A stretch of DNA of 64,000 nucleotides from an uncultured Carboxylicivirga sp. (GTDB taxonomy: Bacteria > Bacteroidota > Bacteroidia > Bacteroidales > Marinilabiliaceae), in NCBI RefSeq assembly GCF_963668385.1, contig NZ_OY764327.1, forward strand, positions 2,852,001-2,916,000, written 5' to 3'. Shown piece by piece: positions 51,749-59,962 of this stretch. Every line of letters begins with the position of its first letter. Position 1 is the stretch's first letter. The position numbers were made by a program, and so were the translations under genes. Below the pieces are notes generated by a model that saw only the letters and a list, made by a program, of their open reading frames with translations, searched no databases and had not been told where the DNA came from.

Positions 51749-52201
51749 TGCCGGTTTTGTTATTTAAATTATTAATCGTTCTTAAAATCTGGTTAAACCT
51801 ATTGAACCCCCGACACACTTCCCAAAACAGCCAACTATTAAAGCACCTCACCATTTTTGGCCAAATTTATGCAAAAGATCAGAGGCCCAACTAAACTTCC
51901 AAACTAAGCAATTTGCAAGTCAGAAGGAGCGGGGCGGCCATTTGTTTAACCGAGTGTGCTGACAATTTATACAACAGCTTAAACAGCCCGTAAATGTTGA
52001 TGAGCACACTTTCAAAATTATGCGAAATCCTAATAAAGATGTTTAGCCGAGAGCGTTTCAAAAACAGGAAATGCTTGATAACCTAAATTGCCTAAATAAT
52101 TAAGCTTGCGCGATGGCCGTGGGCTGCGCAAATTCATCTTTCGCACGACTTTCGTAAAAAATCCTCCCAATAGTCATTGCTGTTCGTCGGTTAGCGCATA
52201 A
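51622..52201 (-). repeat. Duplicated cassette, copy 2
   Basis: Second copy of the 580-bp cassette at 49084-49663, including its attC. Copies differ by scattered substitutions. The presence of the shared rare attC at the lower-coordinate side shows that cassettes in this array carry their attC on the left, so the array is read from right to left. A 35-codon frame is at 52030-52137. Confidence 0.85.
51741..51854 (-). CDS. Small ORF of duplicated cassette, copy 2
   Basis: 37-aa frame identical in start and end to the one in copy 1 (49203-49316). It is retained in both copies but too short to assign a function. Confidence 0.3.
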   Translation of the reverse strand: MVRCFNSWLFWEVCRGFNRFNQILRTINNLNNKTGSA

Positions 52202-52329
52202 CGTTTGCTGGATGAAGTCGTGGCGCATTAGTCGTGATGTCGTGTCACCCGTTAGGGGGACTAAGGCAGTAGACAAAGGCGTCAGGACGAGCAACGCGCG
52301 CCATGCTTTATTTCCAGCGTGTTATGCCC
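52194..52329 (-). repeat. attC site 13 (common type)
   Basis: Boxes GCGCATAAC (52194) and GTTATGCCC (52321). The first is complementary to GTTATGCGC at 51740. Confidence 0.9.
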
Positions 52330-52376
52330 TGTTGTTTTTATGTTATTAAAAAAGCAAAGATTGAAATTTTCTCTGA

Positions 52377-52790
52377 TTATTTTGAGAATAGTGTTTTGCT
52401 AGGGTCTAAATTTAATTCTCCCAACAATTTATTTAATTCCTCAAGTGAATCTTCGTCAATAATAGTAGTGTTAATTTTAAATTCCTTATTGTTTGTCTTT
52501 AATGTGTATACCCCAGCAAACTTTTTTATTGAATTTATATCATTGAGATTTATTTTCTTTCGATAGTCATATAGTACATTCTTTCGAATAATTCCATTTT
52601 CAATAATCAGATATTGATTTATTGAGTCATATAAGTAATGTCCAATATATAGGAGTCCAATTACTAAATAAAGGAAGTCTGACCATTGATATGTTTCCTT
52701 AGTATGAAGAATAAAAAATCCAAGAATTATCCATACTAATCCAAGAATAAGATTAGTATATAACCGTGTTTTTTTCAATTTAATTTTCAT
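52377..52790 (-). CDS. Cassette gene: membrane protein with PH-like domain
   Basis: A 137-aa protein with two N-terminal membrane segments (about 12-29 and 38-58), then a domain of alternating strands (YLIIENGIIRKNVLYDYRKK, then VYTLKTNNKEFKINT) and a C-terminal helix, the arrangement of bacterial PH-like membrane proteins. The function is unknown; these are common in cassettes. Confidence 0.7.
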   Translation of the reverse strand: MKIKLKKTRLYTNLILGLVWIILGFFILHTKETYQWSDFLYLVIGLLYIGHYLYDSINQYLIIENGIIRKNVLYDYRKKINLNDINSIKKFAGVYTLKTNNKEFKINTTIIDEDSLEELNKLLGELNLDPSKTLFSK

Positions 52791-52839
52791 AGTTGTTTTA
52801 GGTTAGATTTTATTACTCTTGATTAAATATTCTCTAATA

Positions 52840-52976
52840 GGGCATAACGTTTGCTGGATGAAGTCGTGGCGCGTTAGTCGTGGTGTCGTGTCACCCGATA
52901 GGGGGACAAAGACAGTAGACAAAGGCGTCAGGACGAGCAAAGCGCGCCATGCTTTATTTCCAGCGTGTTGTAGCCC
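52840..52976 (-). repeat. attC site 14 (common type)
   Basis: Boxes GGGCATAAC (52840) and GTTGTAGCCC (52967). The first is complementary to GTTATGCCC at 52321. Confidence 0.9.
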
Positions 52977-52985
52977 GTTTTTTAT

Positions 52986-53507
52986 TTATGGAAATTTAAT
53001 ATCACCTTGCTGATTAACCAAAATCCATTGATTTTTTTCAATAGTCGTTGTGTCAATTTCTATTGGTAAAATCCAATATTTCATAAATGGTTTTGTTTCT
53101 ACAATTCGATTGCCACCATATCCAAAAGCACCAATATCAAACAATTGATATTTAATTTCTCTATTGTCTGATTTATGCATATAAATGATTGATTCTGTTG
53201 TCCAGACACCAAATCCCAATGTGAAAAATAGTAGCAATTGACTAATGAAACATAAAGCTGTCATTAAAATTGTTGATATAGAAATTATAATGTTTTTAAG
53301 TTTAGTGTTAGATTTTTTAATTGTCCCGAAAAGAGTCAATATAACAGCGAATGGTAGTCCTAATATTATAGTGTCATAAAAGAAATTTTGAATTTCATAA
53401 TCAGCAAATTCGTATGGTAAATATTGTCCAACTGTAATTGACAATAATGCTATCGTTATAAATACTATTGAGCACCAAAATATTATTTTTCTTAGGGTTC
53501 TAAACAT
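52986..53507 (-). CDS. Cassette gene: multi-pass membrane protein
   Basis: A 173-aa protein with about four hydrophobic segments (about 8-24, 44-60, 71-97 and a weaker one) and a hydrophilic C-terminal part (FDIGAFGYGGNRIVETKPF). No family is recognised. It fills its cassette. Confidence 0.68.
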   Translation of the reverse strand: MFRTLRKIIFWCSIVFITIALLSITVGQYLPYEFADYEIQNFFYDTIILGLPFAVILTLFGTIKKSNTKLKNIIISISTILMTALCFISQLLLFFTLGFGVWTTESIIYMHKSDNREIKYQLFDIGAFGYGGNRIVETKPFMKYWILPIEIDTTTIEKNQWILVNQQGDIKFP

Positions 53508-53527
53508 TAAACTGCATTTTTCAAAAT

Positions 53528-53724
53528 GGGCTACAACGGTGGCTAGATGAAGCGTATGGAGATTGAATGAGCCAAACTTTCAAAGCGCCACAGAGCCAAA
53601 GCTTTTATTTGTTTTTAACTTTTTATAATTAAAGCCAAATCAAAGATTTGGCGGTGTTCAATAAACTCACTAACTGCCTAAAGACCATTGCCTCCCATAT
53701 GCTTTATTCTAGCGTGTTAGGGGT
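53528..53724 (-). repeat. attC site 15 (long GGCTAGATGAAGCG type)
   Basis: Boxes GGGCTACAAC (53528) and GTTAGGGGT (53716), about 197 bp, with paired CTAG arms and an internal AAAGCCAAATCAAAGATTTG stretch. The first box is complementary to GTTGTAGCCC at 52967. Confidence 0.88.
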
Positions 53725-55278
53725 AGTACTTATTCTTAGAGTATATGTAGCTTTACAATTGCAATCATTTACCTTTGAGTTTATAGTATTTATTACTTCA
53801 AATCGTTTAGAGACTTCCTCCGCTGAAATTGGCTTAAACTTACAAGTAATAATATTTTCTTTTTTTATTTCAAATTCGTGTTCAATTACAAAGAATTTTC
53901 CTTCGTCCGTAATTGCAATACCAGAAACTAATGCCATTTTACCAATTGGAAGCTTAACGTCTTTCTTTCCGAAATAAGTCCAAGAATGATCTTTTGATTT
54001 TGCAAGTGGAATATTTACTTTATCTTCACTGATAGATAAATAGATAGATATTCTATCAATTATTTCTAAATTTTCAATTTCTACTGACAGAGAAACTGGT
54101 TCTATTGTTTCCGCTTTATAATAACGATCAATATTATACCAACCAAGTTTAGATAATTCAAACTTGTAGTATACTTCGTTTTTAAATTTTTCTGGCTTAG
54201 ATATTGAATCTACCTTATAAATTTGCTGAAATCTATTTTTAGCGTCATTTACAATTCTCTCGATTTTCTTATTTGTCCTAACTTTTAATAATTTTTGCTT
54301 AGTGAAATTTTCAAATATTTTATAATATTCAGAGTTTTTAGTTTTAAGGTATTCTGCAGCTAAACTATCTGCTTCCCAAAGGTTTTTATCTAAGTTTTCC
54401 AAATAGATTTTTAGAACTTTTTCATCACAAGTCTTATGAATCTTATTTAATCTATTCTCAAAGTCTTTCGTTGCGATAAATGTATTTCTATAGTTTTCAT
54501 TGTAAAGTTCTTCAATATATATACTTGGAATACCATTATAAATTGCATAAATTTCATTATAATAAGATTGTTCATAAAACTGAATTACCTCTTGCTCTAG
54601 TTGATTAATTTTTAACCCACTTTCATAATAAACAGTATCTCTTAGAATGAGACCACATATTAAGGCGGTACTTTCAGTCCAACCTGCTTCAATTAAACTG
54701 TCAGTCAAATATCCACAACCAAAAACCACATTATTAACCGAAGGGTAAAATTCCAACAATTTTAGGTCTACAGGGGTTAGGTTTCTATCTATACTTTGAA
54801 GTTCATTCCAATGATTTCCCTTGCTATTTAAATCCAACTCCCATAATGTCATATCAGCTTTTCTATTACTGGTTGGAAATAGAATCGAAATCTTACTTTG
54901 ATCCTTAAGGTATACTTGACTTTCTTCCTTTTGAGCATTAATAAATAACATACCATCACTTTCAATAATCCCATGCTCACTTGTTGTTGTCAAATTTAAA
55001 GCTCTTATATTATTTATATCAACTGCTTCAATAACACTAATTAACAAACTATCTTTAACCTCAAATCCATACTTTGTTTTAAAAGACATAGAATCAATAT
55101 AAATCAATGTCCCTCTTTTGCCTATTATAGTAGTATCTGATTTACTATTTATTTTAAAGCGTTGGATCTCATTATCAATTCTATAATGTATGCCATTTTG
55201 AAAAACATTGATATTTACTTCATTTTGTTGGCATGAAACAATTGATAACAAACATACTGTCCATAATATAAATCTCAT
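53704..55278 (-). CDS. Cassette gene: large lipoprotein
   Basis: A 524-aa protein with a lipoprotein signal peptide (LSIVSC lipobox, Cys at about residue 16), so it is probably outer-membrane attached. The body mixes a strand-rich N-terminal part and a long helical middle (about 230-340), with a C-terminal Ig-like part. It ends PNTLE, the last residues and stop being encoded by the attC site. The family is unrecognised. Confidence 0.78.
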   Translation of the reverse strand: MRFILWTVCLLSIVSCQQNEVNINVFQNGIHYRIDNEIQRFKINSKSDTTIIGKRGTLIYIDSMSFKTKYGFEVKDSLLISVIEAVDINNIRALNLTTTSEHGIIESDGMLFINAQKEESQVYLKDQSKISILFPTSNRKADMTLWELDLNSKGNHWNELQSIDRNLTPVDLKLLEFYPSVNNVVFGCGYLTDSLIEAGWTESTALICGLILRDTVYYESGLKINQLEQEVIQFYEQSYYNEIYAIYNGIPSIYIEELYNENYRNTFIATKDFENRLNKIHKTCDEKVLKIYLENLDKNLWEADSLAAEYLKTKNSEYYKIFENFTKQKLLKVRTNKKIERIVNDAKNRFQQIYKVDSISKPEKFKNEVYYKFELSKLGWYNIDRYYKAETIEPVSLSVEIENLEIIDRISIYLSISEDKVNIPLAKSKDHSWTYFGKKDVKLPIGKMALVSGIAITDEGKFFVIEHEFEIKKENIITCKFKPISAEEVSKRFEVINTINSKVNDCNCKATYTLRISTTPNTLE

Positions 55279-55296
55279 CGAAATATTTTTTGTATT

Positions 55297-55431
55297 ACCC
55301 CTAACGTTTGCTGGATGAAGTCGTGGCGAATTGGTCGTGGTGTCGTGTCACGCGGTAGCGATGACAGGACGCTAGACAAAGGCGTCAGGACGCGCAAACC
55401 TAGCCATGCTTTATTCCAGCGTGTTGGGTAA
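55297..55431 (-). repeat. attC site 16 (common type, variant centre)
   Basis: Boxes ACCCCTAAC (55297) and GTTGGGTAAC (55423). The first is complementary to GTTAGGGGT at 53716. The loop region differs from the other common-type sites. Confidence 0.88.
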
Positions 55432-55433
55432 CG

Positions 55434-56183
55434 TTATTTATATATCAATTTAAAATTCAACCACTGATTTCTGCGCAGATATTCATTTATGATATTTTTT
55501 TTAAAGTCTTCACTCGATTTTAATATTTCGTAGTTTTTATTCTTTAGTCTTTCTAATTCTACATCAGAAATTTTAGAATCTGCAGTATAGACTAAATCAG
55601 ACTCAAAAGAAGATAGCCATTCTACACCATCACTTCCATTATTTCTTATAACACTATATGCAAAAGCATTATAATAAGGGGAGAATTCGTTCTGAGGTAA
55701 TTTTTTAACTTCATTTATTCCTGCACACATATGCATTACTATTCTTCCGTTTGGAAGTCTGTGTAAATAATAGAAACGACAAGAAATATCAATCAAGCTA
55801 TCAATATGGATAGCTGGAATTTCCTTTTTTTCTAAAAAGTCAAAATATAATTTGTTAAACACAATATCCCCTTCCAAGTATTTATTAAAAATTTTTATTG
55901 CCTTAACTGTATCCGGTAGTACTTGCCCTATCTCCTTCTTATTTTCTCTTATTCCTGCATCTGTATAATTTGCAAGCAAATACTGAGAAAAGGCATACAT
56001 ATTTTTCCCAAAGTCTTCTAATTCCGAATTCTTTAAACTATCGGAATCTGCATAAAAACCAAAACTTCCGTCTTTAGGATAAAAATTAAGTTTAAAAAAG
56101 TCGGTAATTTGATGACCTTCTATTTGACTGAACAAGTTTACACTTATTACAAAAGCACTTATTAAACAGATTGATTTCTTCAT
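55434..56183 (-). CDS. Cassette gene: secreted protein
   Basis: A 249-aa protein with a signal peptide (SICLISAFVISVNLFSQ) and a soluble helical domain; Cys residues in ISCRFYYLHR and HMCAGINEVK. No known family. It starts 35 bp from its upstream attC and its stop lies 2 bp from the downstream box, so it fills its cassette. Confidence 0.75.
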   Translation of the reverse strand: MKKSICLISAFVISVNLFSQIEGHQITDFFKLNFYPKDGSFGFYADSDSLKNSELEDFGKNMYAFSQYLLANYTDAGIRENKKEIGQVLPDTVKAIKIFNKYLEGDIVFNKLYFDFLEKKEIPAIHIDSLIDISCRFYYLHRLPNGRIVMHMCAGINEVKKLPQNEFSPYYNAFAYSVIRNNGSDGVEWLSSFESDLVYTADSKISDVELERLKNKNYEILKSSEDFKKNIINEYLRRNQWLNFKLIYK

Positions 56184-56217
56184 AGTTTTTAATCCTGTAT
56201 GGAATGTTTCTTTTAAT

Positions 56218-56355
56218 GTTACCCAACGTTTGCTGGATGAAGTCGTGGCGCATTAGTCGTGGTGTCGTGTCACCCGATAGGGGGACTAAGACGGTAGACT
56301 AAGGTGTCAGGACGAGCAAAGCGCGCCATGCTTTATTTCCAGCATGTTGGCACCC
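56218..56355 (-). repeat. attC site 17 (common type)
   Basis: Boxes GTTACCCAAC (56218) and GTTGGCACCC (56346). The first is complementary to GTTGGGTAAC at 55423. Confidence 0.9.
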
Positions 56356-56733
56356 GTTATTTTTTTGTATAATATAATTATTCACCGTGTCCCATAGGAT
56401 AGCATGTGATGATGTCAGGATAGATACTAATTGTTTCAGGATGGCATGTGATGATGTCAGGATAGATACTAATTGTTTCAGGATAGCATGTGATGATGTC
56501 AGGATAGATACTAATTGTTTCAGGATAGCATGTGATGATGTCAGGATAGATACTAATTGTTTTAGGATAGCATGTGATGATGTCAGGATAGATACTAATT
56601 GTTTCAGGATAGTATGTGATGATATCAGGATAGATGCTAATTGTCTCAGGATAGTATGTGATAGTCCCAATACAGATGCTAAAGATCCAATGATAGACTT
56701 AGAACGTATAAGTGTTAATGTTAACTTTTTCAA
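56299..56733 (-). CDS. Cassette gene: 14-residue-repeat protein
   Basis: A 144-aa frame with six 14-residue repeats made of two heptads (ILKQLVS and ILTSSHA) and an attC-encoded end (HAGNKAWRALLVLTP). The plus strand is open as well (IACDDVRIDTNCFR repeats), so which strand is translated is uncertain; cassette orientation favours this one. A Leu/Ile-rich short repeat suggests a helical or solenoid array. Confidence 0.4.
   Translation of the reverse strand: MKKLTLTLIRSKSIIGSLASVLGLSHTILRQLASILISSHTILKQLVSILTSSHAILKQLVSILTSSHAILKQLVSILTSSHAILKQLVSILTSSHAILKQLVSILTSSHAILWDTVNNYIIQKNNGCQHAGNKAWRALLVLTP
56395..56670. repeat. 42-bp (2 x 21-bp) tandem repeats
   Basis: About six copies of a 42-bp unit composed of two 21-bp halves, both starting CAGGAT (one continuing GCATGTGATGATGT, the other AGATACTAATTGTTT). 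The period and CAGG start match the array at 49854-50440, although the sequences are otherwise different. Confidence 0.9.
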
Positions 56734-56808
56734 GGTAATTCTAATTGGTAAAAAGATGGATACTGAAAATTGATCATTGTCTCTTGCTATTTAAATGTAT
56801 GCACTAAT

Positions 56809-56950
56809 GGGTGCCAACGGATTGGCCATATGAAGTGGCACTGGTGCGTGTGATATACTTACTTTCTTGATTTTACCTCAGTTGGCGCGGGAGCTAAACT
56901 GCCAAATCCCGCCAAAGCCAGGGCTACTTTATAATGGCTTGTTGTACACC
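56809..56950 (-). repeat. attC site 18 (divergent)
   Basis: Boxes GGGTGCCAAC (56809) and GTTGTACACC (56941). The first is complementary to GTTGGCACCC at 56346. Confidence 0.85.
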
Positions 56951-56954
56951 GTAT

Positions 56955-57824
56955 TTATTCTAATTCGTCTGTATCAAATGAATTCAAATTTGCAAGCTGT
57001 GCTTTATTTTGCAAATTAATATCTGAAGTTATAAATACGATATTATCATTAGGATTTGAAATTTGTAGCTCCAGCACATTAGCTATTATTCTATCATCAT
57101 TATTCTTAAAGTCTAACCAATTTAGTGTTTTTTCGAAGTCTGGCTCTGTAGCAACCATTTTAAGTGTAATTGTCTTATTAACTCTAACACCAGATAATAC
57201 ATCCCCCTGATTTCTATAGCCTTTTAGCCTTTTTATTACCGAAGTGACCTTTTTTCTAAAATCTTCATTTCTATGTACCATTTTATGTTTGTCTAATTCA
57301 GATAAAACAGTTGGTAAAATCACAAAATCAAATTTTGAAGTAGGCGAAATCGATTTGTAACTAATTGGTTCAGGATATTGTATGAGTGAATTGGTATCAG
57401 GAACAATTACTGTTTTTACTATATCTTCTTTATATAGATGTAGATAATCCTTAAAGACTTTAAAATATGATCGACACTGTTCCTTTCCATTTTCAATAGA
57501 CGATGGTGCTCTTCTTTGCTCAATTAGGTTCAGAATATTATTCTTAGATCTTTCTATTTCATTCTTGGTCTTTGGATTTGCATTTTCTAAAAGGAGTTCA
57601 AAATTATCAATGAACTTTAGATATATTTCTTTTATTACTAATTGTGTTTTTTCATCCTTGTCACCCCAATGATATGGAGATGCGCCAATTAAGATAACAG
57701 AACTTCCTTGATTATAGTCATGATAGTATATTGATGAATTATCTAACATTTCGTCAACTAACAATTCAATCTTTTCAATCTGAGTTAACAGTTTTTTGAT
57801 ATAAGAATTTCCTGTATTGCTCAT
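56955..57824 (-). CDS. Cassette gene: PIN-domain protein
   Basis: A 289-aa protein. The N-terminal about 130 residues are helical. The C-terminal part is a PIN ribonuclease fold: PDTNSLI (about residue 145), a Glu in LPTVLSELDKHK, NDDRIIANVLEL and VFITSDINLQNKA, together giving the acidic residues of the active site. PIN domains cut RNA, and many are toxins, but no antitoxin gene accompanies it here. It fills its cassette. Confidence 0.85.
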   Translation of the reverse strand: MSNTGNSYIKKLLTQIEKIELLVDEMLDNSSIYYHDYNQGSSVILIGASPYHWGDKDEKTQLVIKEIYLKFIDNFELLLENANPKTKNEIERSKNNILNLIEQRRAPSSIENGKEQCRSYFKVFKDYLHLYKEDIVKTVIVPDTNSLIQYPEPISYKSISPTSKFDFVILPTVLSELDKHKMVHRNEDFRKKVTSVIKRLKGYRNQGDVLSGVRVNKTITLKMVATEPDFEKTLNWLDFKNNDDRIIANVLELQISNPNDNIVFITSDINLQNKAQLANLNSFDTDELE

Positions 57825-57858
57825 AGATAATCAGTTAATTTTTTCCAGTTTGCTTTAT

Positions 57859-57994
57859 GGTGTACAACGGTAGCAATATGACCAGTTGCGGGTTGCGGAC
57901 GACATCCCTGTCAACCGTTACAAACCTTGTTGCGGGGCAGACGCTTTCAAGCTACCACTGTGCCCGCCATTGGTTATATTGCGTGTTGTAGGGC
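57859..57994 (-). repeat. attC site 19 (divergent)
   Basis: Boxes GGTGTACAAC (57859) and GTTGTAGGGC (57985). The first is complementary to GTTGTACACC at 56941. Confidence 0.85.
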
Positions 57995-57998
57995 GTTT

Positions 57999-58499
57999 TT
58001 ATTCATTTTCTCTAATCATTTTATCAATTTCTTGTGGGTCAGTTTTAATTTTCAAACCTAATCTATTAATAATTTCTTTTTCTAAATCAGAACATTCACA
58101 GCATCTTAAAGTATCATAATCAACCAAATTCCAACCAATAACAAAGTACTTTTCAGTCGTGTACGTTTTTGGTGCTGGGGGAAATAATGTAGCTCTCAAT
58201 ATCAAATAGTTAAGTAATTTTTTATCAATGTATTTTTCCAACTCAATTGGGTAGAAATCAAAAGAAGGGCTCAAACATGTTGAATCTGATTTGAGGCTAA
58301 ATACAATATTAATTTCACTATTTGGAAACCAGTCAACCAAATTAGTCGTATCTGTTTCACTTTGCTCAATTTTAAAATTCCAATTATTTATTCCACTCAA
58401 TTTATTCTCAAATTTTTCAATAGTCTGTCCATTTGAACAGGATATTATTTGAATTGAAAAGGCAAGAATAGTCAAATATCTAAATAGCATTTTTGTCAT
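57999..58499 (-). CDS. Cassette gene: small lipoprotein
   Basis: A 166-aa protein with a lipoprotein signal peptide (ILAFSIQIISC, Cys about 21) and a soluble domain; a CCEC cluster lies near the C terminus (about 133-136). It shares its cassette with the gene at 58522-58767. The family is unrecognised. Confidence 0.7.
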   Translation of the reverse strand: MTKMLFRYLTILAFSIQIISCSNGQTIEKFENKLSGINNWNFKIEQSETDTTNLVDWFPNSEINIVFSLKSDSTCLSPSFDFYPIELEKYIDKKLLNYLILRATLFPPAPKTYTTEKYFVIGWNLVDYDTLRCCECSDLEKEIINRLGLKIKTDPQEIDKMIRENE

Positions 58500-58521
58500 T
58501 ATTTTTTTTTAGAGTTTTGAA

Positions 58522-58767
58522 TCATTTTTCAAGTATCTCAATTGCTTTGTTTTCGAAATTTTCATTTAATATTTTTTCCAGTCTATTCCTATAATCAGTT
58601 GAGCACAATCCTTTCTTAATTAATTCCAAATCTTGCAATACATTATCAATTAATAACCAATCAGCATTTTCAAATAAGTCCTTTTCGTATTTTCTACCTC
58701 CACGCGAAAATCCGTCAATATCTCCATGATATTTCCTAAAAATCTTTATTTTCTGTTCTGTAATCAT
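58522..58767 (-). CDS. Cassette gene: small helical protein
   Basis: An 81-aa soluble helical protein (KIKIFRKYHGDIDGFSRGGR, ending NKAIEILEK). It is 22 bp upstream of the lipoprotein gene in transcription direction, so this cassette carries two genes in one transcript, which is uncommon for a cassette. No function is assigned. Confidence 0.62.
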   Translation of the reverse strand: MITEQKIKIFRKYHGDIDGFSRGGRKYEKDLFENADWLLIDNVLQDLELIKKGLCSTDYRNRLEKILNENFENKAIEILEK

Positions 58768-58788
58768 GCTGTATCGGTTTTTTCAAAT

Positions 58789-58986
58789 GCCCTACAACGT
58801 TTGGCTAGATGAAGCGATTGGCAATTTAACGAACCAAACCTTTCTAAACTCCGCTGAGCCAAATCTTTTATTTGTTTTTATCTTTTCAATTCTAAAGCCA
58901 AATCAAAGATTTGGCGGTGGTCGATTACCCAACTTAACTTTCAAGTGGTCGCGAACGCCAATTGCTTTATACTAGCGTGTTGCACT
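58789..58986 (-). repeat. attC site 20 (long type)
   Basis: Boxes GCCCTACAAC (58789) and GTTGCACT (58979). The first is complementary to GTTGTAGGGC at 57985. The partner of its second box, GTGCAAC, is not found downstream, because an IS91-family element interrupts that cassette. Confidence 0.88.
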
Positions 58987-59197
58987 AAACCTAAAGGTAG
59001 CTAAAGTCCGTTGCCCTTGCTACCTTTATATGTGTTAATAAAATATTGTACCATGAAAAAAAAGCTTTACCAGAATCGATGAAGCTCGTTCTTCATTATC
59101 CAAATTTAACGAATTATACGTTAAACTGGAAAGACATATTGCTATTACCGGCAAAAGCCTGAGTACCCTGCATAATTATGGCCGTTGTCTGGCTACC

Positions 59198-59962
59198 ATG
59201 GCTTTGCATTTCAACTGTTGTCCCACCCAACTGGAAGAAGACCAGGTTCTGGATTATCTTCATTTCCTACAACAACAGAGTCGAAAACCATCCTCCTCTT
59301 ATTTGAAACATACCGTTTACGGTCTTCGTTTGGCGTACAAGGTAACCGGTGTTCCTTCTAAACAAGTCTTTTTACCAAAAATGAAGTTACCCAAAAAACT
59401 TCCGGTTGTATTAAGTCAAACAGAGGTGAGACGTTTGATCAAAGCCGCTCCATTACTAAAACATCAGTTGATTATCGGACTTATTTATGGCTGCGGACTG
59501 CGACGTTTCGAATTAATCAACCTACAGATAAAAGATGCCGATCTGGATCGTTGTATGCTCTACATTCGTGAAGGAAAAGGGCGCAAAGACCGTTATGTCC
59601 CCCTTGGATGGCTATTGGTTAAAGGACTGAAAAAATACCTTGCTGCAGAAAAACCCTATCGCTGGCTTTTCAACGGAAGAGGACCCGACGGAAACCTACA
59701 ACAGTATTCACCCACCGGTGTACAATGGGCCATTCGTCAAGCAGCTAAAAAAGCCGGTATTCAAAAACAAGTTACCTCCCATGTTTTACGCCATACCTAC
59801 GCCACTCATCTGCTGGAAATGGGGTTGGATATTATGACGCTGAAAGATCTGCTGGGGCATGTCGATATTAAAACAACCTTAGTTTACCTGCACGTGGCGC
59901 AACTGAATAAAGAACGAGCCTTTTCGCCTTTGGATTGGCTATATAAGAAACCTCGATTATGA
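59198..59962 (+). CDS. IS91-associated tyrosine recombinase (5' end frameshifted)
   Basis: A 254-aa recombinase with intact catalytic residues: GCGLRRFELINL (first Arg), HVLRHTYATHLLEMGLDI (His and Arg), LGHVDIKTTLVYLHV (final His and Tyr). The matching N-terminal domain is open in the same frame back to about 59063. The natural ATG is probably at 59053, followed by A8 (59056-59063); with A7 the frame would join (MKKSFTRIDEARSS). Either the gene is damaged by slippage, or transcriptional slippage restores it. The IntI-specific extra segment is absent, so it is not an integron integrase. Confidence 0.82.
   Translation: MALHFNCCPTQLEEDQVLDYLHFLQQQSRKPSSSYLKHTVYGLRLAYKVTGVPSKQVFLPKMKLPKKLPVVLSQTEVRRLIKAAPLLKHQLIIGLIYGCGLRRFELINLQIKDADLDRCMLYIREGKGRKDRYVPLGWLLVKGLKKYLAAEKPYRWLFNGRGPDGNLQQYSPTGVQWAIRQAAKKAGIQKQVTSHVLRHTYATHLLEMGLDIMTLKDLLGHVDIKTTLVYLHVAQLNKERAFSPLDWLYKKPRL

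Noticed and set aside
59198-59962. Integron integrase intI
   Set aside because: It lacks the extra IntI segment near patch III, overlaps an IS91 transposase gene and sits inside the array on the opposite strand, so it belongs to the IS.
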